Origin: Pseudomonas sp. efr-133-TYG-5
Lineage (GTDB): Bacteria > Pseudomonadota > Gammaproteobacteria > Pseudomonadales > Pseudomonadaceae
NCBI RefSeq assembly: GCF_030209175.1
Contig: NZ_JARVSM010000004.1
Coordinates: forward strand, 124,001-188,000
Direction of reading: 5' to 3'
DNA: 64,000 nucleotides
Shown here piece after piece: positions 32,317 to 41,596 of the stretch. The notes under the pieces are model-generated. The model was not told where the DNA came from and did not search any database. It was given only the letters and a program-made list of their open reading frames with translations. Numbering within the stretch: position 1 is the first letter of the stretch; each line of letters opens with the position of its first letter. Position numbers and translations under genes: made by a program.

Positions 32317-33876
32317 ATGAATTTCATTCTCTACTCGGACGTCAACGACCGCTCCATCAGCCAGAGTCTCGGACGTCCCGAATACAGTTACTACTTCGTG
32401 CTCAAGGCCTATCGCCCGGTGCTCGAAAGCCTTGGGCGGGTGCATGTGGTGGCGTCTCCCCAGGAGGTCGACCCGCTCTACCGGCAGTTGCTCGCCGCCG
32501 GCGAAAGCAGCGTGTTCCTGTCGTTCACCCCGCCGCAGAATACCCCGACCGACCTGGAGTGCCCGACGATCTGCGTGGTCGCCTGGGAGTTCGATTCCAT
32601 CCCTGACGAAACCTGGGACAACGACCCGCGCCAGGACTGGACGCAGATGCTCGCCCGCCAGGGCCGCGTCATCACCCTGTCGAGCCACACCGCACGGGCC
32701 ATCCGCCGCGCCATGGGTGACGACTTTCCGGTGCTGGTGCTGCCGACGCCGCTGTGGGAAAACTTCGCGGCGATTCGTCAGCAGCATGTGCCGGCACCGA
32801 TCAACCCCGGCGCGAGCCTGGCGATCAAGGGCTGCATTTTCGACAGCCGCACCCTCGGCCTGTGCGCCGATGACCTTATTCCCAAACCGCTGACCGCCGA
32901 GCAACTGGCGGAAATCGAAGCACGCCGACCGCCACCGCTGACCCTCAAGCGACGCGTGGTCATTGCCCGCCATTACCTGCGCCTGTGGCGCCTGGATGCC
33001 GGCCGCGAACAGGCCCGGCCGCGCATCGAGTTTCTCCATCACTGGTACTGGGAAGGGCTGCGCGATCTGTTTTCGGACAAGGCTCACGCCTGGCTCGAAC
33101 AACGCCTGCCAGGCATTGCCGGCCCGCATGCGGTGGTCGCGCCCGACGCGCCGCCGCTGGATCTGCCGGACACCAGCGGCGTGGTCGAGACCCAAGTCGA
33201 CGGCGTGATCTACGTCAGCGTGTTCAACCCCAAGGATGGCCGCAAGAACTGGCACCAACTGATTACCGCCTTCTGCTGGGCGTTTCGCGACACCCGCGAT
33301 GCGACGCTGGTGCTGAAGATCACCCAGAACGATCTGGCGGCCTATTACAGCGAGTTGATGACGTTGCTGGCGCAGCTGTCACCGTTCGCCTGCCGGGTGC
33401 TGGTGCTGCACGGTTACCTCGACGATGCGCAGTTCGCGCGCCTCTACCAGGCCGCCAGTTTCTACGTGAACGCTTCGCGCTGCGAAGGCCTGTGCCTGCC
33501 GCTGATGGAGTTCATGGCCAGCGGCAAACCGGTGATCGCACCGGATCACACGGCCATGGAAGACTACATCGACGAGGCAGTGGCTTTCGTCGTCCGCTCC
33601 AGCGAAGAGCTGACGATCTGGCCGCAGGACACCCGCATCATCTACCGTACCCTGCGTTACCGACCGGACTGGGGTTCGCTGAAGAGCGCCTACGAAAACA
33701 GCTATCGCCTGGCCAGAACCCAGCCGCAGGACTACCAGCGCATGTCCGCCGCCGCCGTCGCGCGCATGCACGATTACTGCGCCTTCGCTCCGGTGCAGCA
33801 GCGCCTGGCGGATTTCTTCGCGCTGACACCACGGGCCACTGACGCCGCGCCCGTGACGGATAACGCCCCATGCTGA
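32317..33876 (+). CDS. Glycosyltransferase, GT4 type, paralogue 1 (LPS-associated)
   Basis: Cytoplasmic GT-B glycosyltransferase of 519 residues. The N-terminal segment SQSLGRPEYSYYFVLKAYRP is nearly repeated in the next gene, so the two are paralogues. The donor-binding half has VFNPKDGRKNWHQLITAF near 305 and the E-x7-E segment EGLCLPLMEFMASGKPVIAP near 390. Relative to its neighbour it carries extra sequence of about 80 residues around 185-275. It heads an overlapping four-gene operon divergent from the rhamnan operon. It probably adds a terminal or modifying sugar to the common antigen, by analogy with the genes beside the A-band cluster in P. aeruginosa. Donor and acceptor are unknown. 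Confidence 0.82.
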   Translation: MNFILYSDVNDRSISQSLGRPEYSYYFVLKAYRPVLESLGRVHVVASPQEVDPLYRQLLAAGESSVFLSFTPPQNTPTDLECPTICVVAWEFDSIPDETWDNDPRQDWTQMLARQGRVITLSSHTARAIRRAMGDDFPVLVLPTPLWENFAAIRQQHVPAPINPGASLAIKGCIFDSRTLGLCADDLIPKPLTAEQLAEIEARRPPPLTLKRRVVIARHYLRLWRLDAGREQARPRIEFLHHWYWEGLRDLFSDKAHAWLEQRLPGIAGPHAVVAPDAPPLDLPDTSGVVETQVDGVIYVSVFNPKDGRKNWHQLITAFCWAFRDTRDATLVLKITQNDLAAYYSELMTLLAQLSPFACRVLVLHGYLDDAQFARLYQAASFYVNASRCEGLCLPLMEFMASGKPVIAPDHTAMEDYIDEAVAFVVRSSEELTIWPQDTRIIYRTLRYRPDWGSLKSAYENSYRLARTQPQDYQRMSAAAVARMHDYCAFAPVQQRLADFFALTPRATDAAPVTDNAPC

Positions 33877-35174
33877 TCATCATTCATTCGGAAACCAACC
33901 AGCACACCATCGCGCAGAACCTCGGGCGCTCGGAGTACAGCTATTACTTCGTGCTCAAGGAGTACCGCCCGGTGCTCGAACGCCTCGGCCGGGTGATCGA
34001 GGTTCGCGATCCGGCGCTGGAGGTCGATGCGCTGTACCTGGAGTGCCTGGCCCGCGGCGAGCCCTGTGTGTTCCTTGCGTTCTCGCCGCCGCATCGCACG
34101 CCGATCCACCTCGCGTGCCCGACGCTGCCGGTGTTCGCCTGGGAGTTCAGCACCATCCCCAACGAAGCGTTCGACGGCGAACCACGCAATGACTGGCGCA
34201 CGGTATTACAGGCCTGCGGAGCGGCGATCACCCATTCCAGCTACACGGTCAACGCGGTACGCGAGGCCATGGGCGCGGCGTACCCGATCGTCGCGGTGCC
34301 GGCGCCGGTGTGGGATCGCTTCGCGGCTCGTGGTGCGCAGTTGCCGGGCCAGCCCGCGGGCGGGCCGCTGCAGTTGACGATCAAGGGCCTGGTGGCCGAC
34401 AGCCGCACGCTCGATCTCGACGCCTTCGGGCCGAAGCACCTGCGCCGTGGCAAGGGCATTGATTTCGCCGCGCCGGTCACCGAGCACACCCTGCAGCTGG
34501 ATGGCGTGGTCTACACCTCGGTGTTCAACCCGAGCGACGGCCGCAAGAACTGGGAAGACATGCTCAGCGCGTTCTGCGTGACGTTTCGCGAGGTCGAAGA
34601 CGCGACCCTGGTGCTCAAGCTGACCCATCACGATGCCGAGGAAGCGCTCAGCGACATTCTTCATCATCTGTACAAGAACCAGTCCTACCGCTGCCGCATC
34701 GTGCTGATCTACGGCTACCTCGCGGACCCGGACTATGAACGCCTGGTGCAGGCCACGCGTTATGTGGTGAACACTTCCTACGGCGAGGGCCAGTGCCTGC
34801 CGCTGATGGAGTTCATGTCCTGCGGCAAGCCGGCGGTCGCGCCGCGTACCACGGCGATGATCGATTACCTGAATGCGGACAACGCCTTCCTGATCGACTC
34901 CACCGATGAACTCACCGCCTGGCCGCACGACCCGCGCAAAGCGTTCCGCACGCTGCGCTACGTGACCAACTGGGCGTCGCTGTGCGTGGCCTACCGCGAC
35001 AGCTACGAGGTGGCGAGCCGACAGCCGCAACGTTATGCACAGATGGCGGCGCAAGCGGTCGCCAGCCTGCAAGGATTCTGCAGCCAGGCCGTGGCCGAAC
35101 AGCGCTTGCAGGATTTTCTCGCGCAGCTGTTCGAGCAACGCGCGCAGGCTGCCATGGCGGCCCACGGCTCATGA
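33870..35174 (+). CDS. Glycosyltransferase, GT4 type, paralogue 2 (LPS-associated)
   Basis: GT-B glycosyltransferase of 434 residues, paralogous to the preceding gene and overlapping it by 7 bp. Matching segments are AQNLGRSEYSYYFVLKEYRP near 14, VFNPSDGRKNWEDMLSAF near 215 and YGEGQCLPLMEFMSCGKPAV near 303. Its stop overlaps the next start as ATGA. It lacks the central extra region of paralogue 1. The likely role is transfer of a further sugar to the end of an LPS chain; this is inferred from position and pairing with two methyltransferases. Confidence 0.82.
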   Translation: MLIIIHSETNQHTIAQNLGRSEYSYYFVLKEYRPVLERLGRVIEVRDPALEVDALYLECLARGEPCVFLAFSPPHRTPIHLACPTLPVFAWEFSTIPNEAFDGEPRNDWRTVLQACGAAITHSSYTVNAVREAMGAAYPIVAVPAPVWDRFAARGAQLPGQPAGGPLQLTIKGLVADSRTLDLDAFGPKHLRRGKGIDFAAPVTEHTLQLDGVVYTSVFNPSDGRKNWEDMLSAFCVTFREVEDATLVLKLTHHDAEEALSDILHHLYKNQSYRCRIVLIYGYLADPDYERLVQATRYVVNTSYGEGQCLPLMEFMSCGKPAVAPRTTAMIDYLNADNAFLIDSTDELTAWPHDPRKAFRTLRYVTNWASLCVAYRDSYEVASRQPQRYAQMAAQAVASLQGFCSQAVAEQRLQDFLAQLFEQRAQAAMAAHGS

Positions 35175-36085
35175 TCGGCGCCTGGTTGCGGCGCTGGCTG
35201 GCTGCCGCGCCAGCCGTGCCGGCTCCGGCTCCGGCCGCGCCAATCGCGCCGCTGTCGCCGATGGACATCGGCCTGCAGGATGCGGTGCTCGATGGCTGGT
35301 TCCGTGCGGACAGCGGCGAACTGCTCAAGGGCTTTGCCATCGGCGCCGATGACACGCTGCTCGATGTCGGTTGCGGCGAAGGCGTAGCGACCCTGTTTGC
35401 GCTGCGCCAGGGCGCATCGGTGATCTTCACCGACAGCGAGCACGCCAAGGTCCGCGACCTCGCGCATCGGGTACAGGCGCAGTCGACCCGCGCCCATCTG
35501 GGCCTGGTCAGCAACAGCCTGCCGTTGCCGCTGGCCAGCGCTTGCGCGAGCAAAGTGGTGTGCATGGAAGTGCTCGAGCACATCGACGATCCGCAACCGT
35601 TCATGGCCGAGCTGGTGCGCATGGGCCGCCCCGGCGCGCAGTACCTGCTGAGCGTCCCGGCACCGGTGGGCGAGCAGTTGCAGCAGGGCATCGCCCCCGC
35701 CAGCTACTACCAGTCGCCCAATCATGTGCAGATCTTCAGCCCGGAGCGCTTCGCCGCGCTGGTGGAAGGCGCCGGGCTGGTCATCGAGCATCGCCAGGCC
35801 AACGGCTTCTTCTGGGTCATGGCGATGATTTTCTTCTGGGCCAGTGAACGCGCTGCCGGGCGCGATCTGGAAGGCGCGGTGCGCGACCGCATCCAGCCGC
35901 CGTTCCCGCCACTGATGGAAAGCTGGGCGCGTACCTGGCAAGACCTGCTGGCGCTGCCCGACGGCCCGGCCATCAAACAGTTGCTCGATCACCTGATGCC
36001 CAAGAGCCAGGTGATCATTGCCCGCAAACCGCTGCAACCCGCTGCGTCCACCGCCGCCCCCCATTCTGGAGCCACCCCATGCTGA
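35171..36085 (+). CDS. SAM-dependent methyltransferase, paralogue 1 (LPS-associated)
   Basis: Class I methyltransferase of 304 residues. An Ala/Pro-rich linker at 14-30 precedes a core starting MDIGLQDAVLDGWF. The SAM motif LLDVGCGEG is near 65, and EVLEHIDDP is near 135. The protein ends with KSQVIIARKP followed by a short Ala/Pro/Thr tail. The ATG at 35171 overlaps the upstream glycosyltransferase stop as ATGA. It is clearly paralogous to the next gene. It probably O-methylates a sugar at the chain end, as terminal methylated rhamnose is known for Pseudomonas common antigen, but the acceptor is unproven. Confidence 0.82.
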   Translation: MIGAWLRRWLAAAPAVPAPAPAAPIAPLSPMDIGLQDAVLDGWFRADSGELLKGFAIGADDTLLDVGCGEGVATLFALRQGASVIFTDSEHAKVRDLAHRVQAQSTRAHLGLVSNSLPLPLASACASKVVCMEVLEHIDDPQPFMAELVRMGRPGAQYLLSVPAPVGEQLQQGIAPASYYQSPNHVQIFSPERFAALVEGAGLVIEHRQANGFFWVMAMIFFWASERAAGRDLEGAVRDRIQPPFPPLMESWARTWQDLLALPDGPAIKQLLDHLMPKSQVIIARKPLQPAASTAAPHSGATPC

Positions 36086-36894
36086 GCCTTTTGAAGAAAC
36101 TCACGGCGTCGACACCTGCACAGCCTGCCGCCCCGGCGGTCGAGGAGGTCGATACGTTCCAGCTCGGCTTGCGTGATGCCATGCTCAGCGGCTGGTTCAA
36201 CCATGACACCGGCGAGCTCTACACAGGCTTCCCGATCGGCCCCGAGGACACCCTGGTCGACGTCGGTTGCGGTGACGGCGGCAACATGCAGTTCTGCGGC
36301 ATGCGTGGGGCGCGGATCATCGTCGCCGACATCGATGCGGCGAAGATCGAAGCGGCCCGCCAACGCCTCGGCGAAACCTCGGCGCGCAGCGTCGAGTATC
36401 ACGTCACCGACGGCAACCCGCTGCCCATCGCCGATGGCACCGCGACCCGCGTGGTGTCCACCGAAGTCCTCGAGCATGTCGACGACCCGGCGCAGTTTCT
36501 CGCCGAACTGGTGCGCATCGGTCAACCGGGTGCCCTGTATCTGCTGAGCGTGCCGCATCCGAGTTCCGAGGAGGTGCAAAAGGGCATTGCCCTGCCGGCG
36601 TACTTCGAAAAGCCCAACCACATTCGCATCATCAGCGAAGAGCAGTTCAAGGCCATGGTCAGCGAGGCGGGGCTGGAGATCGTCAGTCACAGCCAGTACG
36701 GGTTCTACCGCTCGCTGTGGATGCTGCTGTTCTGGGAGGCCAAGGTCGACCTGAGCAGCCCCGATCACCCGTTGCTCAATCAATGGACCAAGACCTGGGA
36801 AGCCGTGCTCAATTCGCCGCGCGGTACGCAGATCAAGCATGCGCTGGACGCCGTCATGGCGAAAAGTCAGGTGATCATCGCTCGTAAGCCGTAG
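36079..36894 (+). CDS. SAM-dependent methyltransferase, paralogue 2 (LPS-associated)
   Basis: Class I methyltransferase of 271 residues, overlapping the previous gene by 7 bp. Shared blocks include LGLRDAMLSGWFNHDTGELY near 30, LVDVGCGDG near 60, EVLEHVDDP near 130 and the terminal KSQVIIARKP. It is the last gene of the four-gene set of two glycosyltransferases and two methyltransferases. The likely role is sugar O-methylation during LPS chain capping. The duplication suggests two distinct positions or residues are methylated. Confidence 0.82.
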   Translation: MLSLLKKLTASTPAQPAAPAVEEVDTFQLGLRDAMLSGWFNHDTGELYTGFPIGPEDTLVDVGCGDGGNMQFCGMRGARIIVADIDAAKIEAARQRLGETSARSVEYHVTDGNPLPIADGTATRVVSTEVLEHVDDPAQFLAELVRIGQPGALYLLSVPHPSSEEVQKGIALPAYFEKPNHIRIISEEQFKAMVSEAGLEIVSHSQYGFYRSLWMLLFWEAKVDLSSPDHPLLNQWTKTWEAVLNSPRGTQIKHALDAVMAKSQVIIARKP

Positions 36895-36975
36895 GGCGAT
36901 TTTCGCTGGCGTGCGGCGCGCCGCTGGAGGTTTTGTGTAACCTTGCAGCCTTGTGTTGCCAGGGATTTGCACCTC

Positions 36976-38172
36976 ATGCGGTTTCTTTCCAGGCTGTCTG
37001 CCTTGCTGGCCACAGCCATGCTGCTGTCTGCCTGCGAGGGGCAGGACGCCGCGCCTCTCGATCAACAACTGTACGTCTGGCAACGCCAGTGGACGCCGGC
37101 CCATGAGCCGGCGCTGAAGGACAGCCGCAGCGATTTTTCGACCTTGCGCGTTCTGGCGCTGCAAGCGTTCCCCGGGGCCGGCTGGAGCCGTGCGCGCATC
37201 GATGCGGCGCTGCTGCAAAGCGACGGCCGGCCGCTGATCGCGGTGATCCGCCTCGATGGGCAGCTGCCGACGCTGGACCAGCAACAGGTCACGGCGCAGA
37301 TCCTGCAGTTGATCGCCGACTGGCAAGGGCAGGGGGTGGTCCTTGCTGGCGTGGAGATCGACCACGATGCCGGCAATGCGCGCCTGGCGGCCTATGCGCG
37401 CTTCCTCAGCCACCTGCGTGCGACGTTGCCAGCGACATTGCCGCTGAGCATCACCGCATTGCCGGCGTGGCTCGACAGCCCGCAACTGCCGGCGCTGCTG
37501 GCGACCGTCGACAGCAGCGTGCTGCAAGTGCATGCAGTCAGCGATCCACGCCGGGGCCTGTTCGACCCGCAGCAGGCGCAACGTTGGGCCCGGGCCTGGA
37601 GCCGGGTCAGCACCAGGCCGTTCTATCTGGCGCTGCCGGCGTACGGTGTGGCGCTGCTGCCGGACGCGACCGGCGCGCCGCTGGTGGAAAGCGAAGTGAC
37701 TCTGGAGCGCGGCGGCGAACGGCGTGAACTGCGCGCCGATCCGCTGCAACTGAGCCGCCTGGCCAAGACACTGCGTGCCGAGCGCCCGGCGCACCTTGCG
37801 GGGCTGATCTGGTTCCGCCTGCCGCTGGCCAATGACCGCCGGGCCTGGAGCCTGACCACGTTGCGCGCGGTGGCGCGTGGCGATGCGCTGGCCAGCGACG
37901 TGCGCCTGAGCTTCAGCGAAAGCGCCGGGCTCTACGACATCCGCCTGAGCAATCCGGGCAACCTCGACAGCCCCTGGCCGGCGCAATTGATCGTCAAGGC
38001 GCGGGGCTGCGAAGGTGCCGATGCGCTCGCCGGTTATTCGTTGCAACAAGGCGCGGATCTGCTTACCTTCACCCGCCTGCGCGAGGGCCGGTTGCCGGCG
38101 GGCGGGCAGCGCGCCATCGGTTGGGCGCGTTGCGCACATATTGATCAAGGAGGTTCGCATGTTGACCCGTAA
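36976..38172 (+). CDS. DUF3142-like lipoprotein of unknown function
   Basis: Predicted lipoprotein of 398 residues: the signal peptide ends in the lipobox LLSAC near 20, giving a lipidated Cys. The rest resembles DUF3142 proteins (QQLYVWQRQWTPAHEPAL near 32; LAGVEIDHDAGNARLAAYA near 123), which may have a TIM-barrel glycosidase-like fold. The acidic segment VEIDHD is a candidate active site, but this is speculative. The ATG at 36976 is the start that yields a clean signal peptide. The downstream gene begins inside its 3' end (14-bp overlap), so the two are coexpressed. Confidence 0.72.
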   Translation: MRFLSRLSALLATAMLLSACEGQDAAPLDQQLYVWQRQWTPAHEPALKDSRSDFSTLRVLALQAFPGAGWSRARIDAALLQSDGRPLIAVIRLDGQLPTLDQQQVTAQILQLIADWQGQGVVLAGVEIDHDAGNARLAAYARFLSHLRATLPATLPLSITALPAWLDSPQLPALLATVDSSVLQVHAVSDPRRGLFDPQQAQRWARAWSRVSTRPFYLALPAYGVALLPDATGAPLVESEVTLERGGERRELRADPLQLSRLAKTLRAERPAHLAGLIWFRLPLANDRRAWSLTTLRAVARGDALASDVRLSFSESAGLYDIRLSNPGNLDSPWPAQLIVKARGCEGADALAGYSLQQGADLLTFTRLREGRLPAGGQRAIGWARCAHIDQGGSHVDP

Positions 38173-40297
38173 CTGGCCCCGCCACCTGCTCTGCCTGAGC
38201 CTCAGCCTGCCGCTGGGTTCGGCGCTGGCCTGCGGCCCGGACTTCCCGATGCGTCTGCTCGACAATCGCGGGCAGACCCTGGCGGACATGCCCGAGGGCA
38301 ACTTCAACTTCGAGATCAAGCGCATCGGCAAAGCCATCGCCGGGCTGAACAACATCGCCGCTGCCAGCCACGATCCGCAAGCAGACTACGCCGCGGATGT
38401 CGCGCCGCAGGAGGCGCGCGACAAGGCCGAGCTGCTCGGTTTGAGCGCCGAGCAGCAGGTGCTGGTCAAGCAACTGCGCAGCCTGAGCGACGCCCGTCAG
38501 GTCGAGGCGCAAGGGGCGAGCTTGCCGGCGGAAATTCGCCTGTACGTGGCCGGTGCCGTGGCCTTCGCGGCGGGTGATCAGCGCCTGGCGGCCGACTACT
38601 TCCGCCAGGTGCTGGCGCTGCCGGCCGAGCAACGGCCGTTGCGCAGTACCTGGGCCGCCTATTCCCTCGGCCGGGCGCTGTTCGCCTTGAGCAGCGAAGC
38701 CGACGACGTACTCTCGGCGCTGGAGGATGCCCTGCCGGCCTATCGCCAGGCGCGGCAACTGAGCATCGACGGTTTCAGCGATCCGCTGGAGCTGGGCGTC
38801 GCCAGCCTTGGCGAAGAGGCGCGGGTGCTGCGTGCCGCCGGCGACTGGAACGACGCCATCGAACTGTATGCCGCGCAGAACCTGCACGGCTCCAGCGTCG
38901 GCTACACCTCGTTGAAGTTGCTGATGAACGATCTGGCGGATCAGCCCGAGGAGCAGCTGAACAAGCTGCTGCGCGGCAAAGCGGTGCAGCAATTGGTAAC
39001 GGCATCGCTGATCAGTCGGCTCGGCTGGTCATTCGGCGATGAGCCGCCGAACCAGAAAAAGCTCATCAAAGCGTTGCAGGCGAGCACGCGGGGCAGCCTG
39101 GATAATGCCGATCGCCTGGCCGCGATGAATTACCAGCAGGGCGATTACGCCAGCGCCAAGGCCTTCCTCGAACACGCCGGCGACAGCGGGCTGGCGTGGT
39201 GGCTGCGGGCGAAACTGGCGCTGCGCGATGGCGATAAAAACGCCGCCGCGGCCGCTTACGCGAAAGCCGCGCAAGCTTTTCCGCAGGACGAATCCTGGGG
39301 CGAGCGGCGCACGCCGGATTGGGATTACGAGACGCTGCAGCCCAAGTGTCGGGTCGAGGGCGAGAGTGCGATTCTCGCCCTGCAGCGCGGCGAGTACCTG
39401 CAGGCCTTCGATCAGTTGTATCGCAGCCAGCGCATCTATTGGTCTGACACCGCGACCGTGGCCGAGCGCGTGCTGACGGTCGATGAACTCAAGCAGTATG
39501 TCGACACGAACGTCCCGGCACCGCCGGCGCTGAGCCAGCAAGATCGCGACAATTACGTCGCGTTGCCGGTGGCCGCCAGCCTGCGCAACCTGCTCGGCCG
39601 GCGCCTGCTGCGCGAAGGGCGTTATGAGGAAGCGGTCGGCTACTTCGACAATCCCGAATTGCAGAACAAGGCCCGGCACTATGGCGAGCAGCGCAGGGCT
39701 GCCGATTCGGCCTGGTGGCCGACCAAACGCGCGACGGCGTTGTTCAACGCGGCATGGGCGGCGCGCGAGTGGGGCATGGAACTGCTCGGTTATGAACTGG
39801 CCCCGGACTACCAGATCTTCGGCGGCAACTACAGCCTGGAAACCCCTGAGCTGAAAGCCGGCCCGCTGGTGGCCGAAGCCGAAGTGCAACGGCAGAAAGC
39901 CAGTGAGGCACAGCCGGATCAGCGTTATCACTACCGGTTCGTCGCCACGGCCCTGGCCAGCCGCGCCGCTGACAACCTGCCGCACACCAGCCAGGCGTTC
40001 GCTGCGGTGCTGTGCCAGGCTGCGGGGTTCAATAGCAGCCTGGAAGAGCAGAGCGCCTTTTATCGGCGCTACGTCAAGGAAGGCCCGTACATGACCTGGG
40101 GCGGCTATTTCGGTCAGCAGTGTCCGTATCCGGATTTCGCCAAGGCCGACAGACGCTATGTCACCCAGGTGGTCGATGCTGCGCGTGGTGCGCTGCGCCC
40201 GTATAAGCGGGCGGTGCAGGTCTCGGCCATCGTCGGTTTGACCGCACTCGCGCTGGTGCTGATCACCCGGCGTCAGCGCAAGGCGCGCAAGGCCTAG
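38159..40297 (+). CDS. Exported protein with repeat-like helical region, unknown function
   Basis: Protein of 712 residues with a signal peptide ending near LGSALACG; this could be cleaved at ALA or, less typically, be lipidated. The body is Ala- and Leu-rich with TPR-like pairs of helices (for example AAAAYAKAAQAFPQ and GRRLLREGRYEEAVGYFDN). The end carries one hydrophobic segment (AIVGLTALALVLITRRQRK), so it may be anchored with the bulk in the periplasm. The ATG at 38159 has AAGGAGG upstream and overlaps the lipoprotein gene. It ends 4 bp into the convergent exporter gene. I do not recognise the function. Confidence 0.75.
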   Translation: MLTRNWPRHLLCLSLSLPLGSALACGPDFPMRLLDNRGQTLADMPEGNFNFEIKRIGKAIAGLNNIAAASHDPQADYAADVAPQEARDKAELLGLSAEQQVLVKQLRSLSDARQVEAQGASLPAEIRLYVAGAVAFAAGDQRLAADYFRQVLALPAEQRPLRSTWAAYSLGRALFALSSEADDVLSALEDALPAYRQARQLSIDGFSDPLELGVASLGEEARVLRAAGDWNDAIELYAAQNLHGSSVGYTSLKLLMNDLADQPEEQLNKLLRGKAVQQLVTASLISRLGWSFGDEPPNQKKLIKALQASTRGSLDNADRLAAMNYQQGDYASAKAFLEHAGDSGLAWWLRAKLALRDGDKNAAAAAYAKAAQAFPQDESWGERRTPDWDYETLQPKCRVEGESAILALQRGEYLQAFDQLYRSQRIYWSDTATVAERVLTVDELKQYVDTNVPAPPALSQQDRDNYVALPVAASLRNLLGRRLLREGRYEEAVGYFDNPELQNKARHYGEQRRAADSAWWPTKRATALFNAAWAAREWGMELLGYELAPDYQIFGGNYSLETPELKAGPLVAEAEVQRQKASEAQPDQRYHYRFVATALASRAADNLPHTSQAFAAVLCQAAGFNSSLEEQSAFYRRYVKEGPYMTWGGYFGQQCPYPDFAKADRRYVTQVVDAARGALRPYKRAVQVSAIVGLTALALVLITRRQRKARKA

Positions 40298-40923
40298 GCC
40301 TGCTGGATAAAGGTCAGGCGCAGGGCGAAGCCGATCAGCAGGCTGCCGAACAGCCACTGCTGCACCCGCTGCGCCGTCGGGCTGTGTTGCAGCCAGCGCC
40401 CCAGCGCGGCGCCGGTCAGGGCGTAGGCGCTGTCGAACAGCAGCCCGACGCCCACCAGCAGGGCGCCGAGCACGGCGAACTGGGTCAGCACCGGTGCACC
40501 TGCGGCGACGATGAATTGCGGCAGCAGCACCGAGCAGAACAGCAGCGCCTTGGGATTGAGCAGATTGGTCAGCAGGCCCCGGCGGATCGCTTCGCGCCAC
40601 TGCGTATGGTTGTCGATCACGCTGCTGCCATGCAGATCCGGCAGCAGCGTGCTGCGCAGGCATTGAATGCCGATCCACAGCAGGTACGCCGCCCCGGCCA
40701 GGCGCACCACGTCGAAGGTCCACGGCGCCGCCTTGAACAGCGCCGCCAGACCCAATGCCGCCAGCGCCACGTGGCAAGCACGGGCGACCGCCAGGCCCAG
40801 CGCCGTGGCCAGGGCTGCGCCGCGACCCTGACGGGCGCCGGTCTGCAACAAGAGGATCATGTCCGGGCCGGGCAACAGATAGATCACCGCCAATGCCGGA
40901 AAAAACAGCCAGAGATTTGCCAC
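40294..40923 (-). CDS. LysE/RhtB-family amino-acid exporter
   Basis: Inner-membrane exporter of 209 residues with about six helices. The family signature is near the N-terminus (ALAVIYLLPGPDMILLLQTG, about 8-27), and NLLNPKALLF lies in the middle. The likely start is the GTG at 40923, preceded by AAAGGGG; the upstream ATG at 40956 would add a charged, non-conserved stretch. It diverges from an Lrp-type regulator, a common pairing for amino-acid efflux. The substrate is unknown. Confidence 0.88.
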   Translation of the reverse strand: MANLWLFFPALAVIYLLPGPDMILLLQTGARQGRGAALATALGLAVARACHVALAALGLAALFKAAPWTFDVVRLAGAAYLLWIGIQCLRSTLLPDLHGSSVIDNHTQWREAIRRGLLTNLLNPKALLFCSVLLPQFIVAAGAPVLTQFAVLGALLVGVGLLFDSAYALTGAALGRWLQHSPTAQRVQQWLFGSLLIGFALRLTFIQQA

Positions 40924-41067
40924 GTCGTGCCCCTTTCGTCGTCGATTCGGTAACATCAGTCTAGGGCCGAGGGGCAGGGCAGGTGCTTGCGTAGTTGACT
41001 TCTAAAGACGCAAGGATTGGCATAATCTGCTGGTTTTGCGCCACCAGGCCATCGGAATCTGCCAATC

Positions 41068-41541
41068 ATGAAACTCGACGCTTTCGACCGCAAGATTCTC
41101 GCCGCGCTGCAACGCGACGGGCGCCTGACCAACGTGCAACTGGCTGACGAGATCGGCTTGTCCGCGTCACCGTGTCTGCGGCGGGTGCGCATGCTGGAAG
41201 AGGCGGGGGTGATTCGCGGCTATCAGGCCAATCTCGATCGTGACGAGGTCGGCTTGGGCCTGACGGTGTTTGTCGGGGTCAAGGTCGAGCGGCACAACGA
41301 CGAGCAGGCCGAGGCATTTCACCGGGCGGTCACTGCGTTGCCCGAGGTGATTTCGGCGTTTCTGGTGTCCGGCGAATCGGATTTCCTCCTGCAAGTGGTG
41401 GTGCCGGACCTGCGTGCCTACGACCGCTTCCTCACCGGTTGCCTGCTGAAACTGCCGGGGGTGAGCGATATCCGCAGCAACTTCGCGATTCACACGGTGA
41501 AGACCCCGGGCGCCTTGCCGTTGGGGCATCTGCCGCTGTGA
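41068..41541 (+). CDS. Lrp/AsnC-family transcriptional regulator
   Basis: Regulator of 157 residues. The N-terminal helix-turn-helix (LTNVQLADEIGLSASPCLRRVR, in two parts across 18-40) is followed by the C-terminal RAM ligand-binding domain with ALPEVISAFLVSGESDFLLQ near 90. It is divergently transcribed from the LysE-type exporter and probably controls it in response to an amino acid. It is convergent with lpdA, with a hairpin between them. Confidence 0.9.
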   Translation: MKLDAFDRKILAALQRDGRLTNVQLADEIGLSASPCLRRVRMLEEAGVIRGYQANLDRDEVGLGLTVFVGVKVERHNDEQAEAFHRAVTALPEVISAFLVSGESDFLLQVVVPDLRAYDRFLTGCLLKLPGVSDIRSNFAIHTVKTPGALPLGHLPL

Positions 41542-41553
41542 AGTGCGGTGCGG

Positions 41554-41586
41554 TCGGCAGCGCCTGAAGCCTGCGGGCGCTGCCGA
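41554..41586. terminator. Hairpin between convergent lrp-type gene and lpdA
   Basis: TCGGCAGCGCC and GGCGCTGCCGA form a perfect 11-bp stem around a loop at about 41565-41575. No T-run follows, so termination is plausible but not certain. It resembles Pseudomonas extragenic repeat elements. Confidence 0.5.
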
Positions 41587-41596
41587 TCCTGCGCGG

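Noticed and set aside
36079..38355. Antisense open frame of 788 codons opposite the second methyltransferase and DUF3142 genes
   Set aside because: It crosses gene boundaries and has shadow composition, while the plus-strand frames have signal peptides and motifs.
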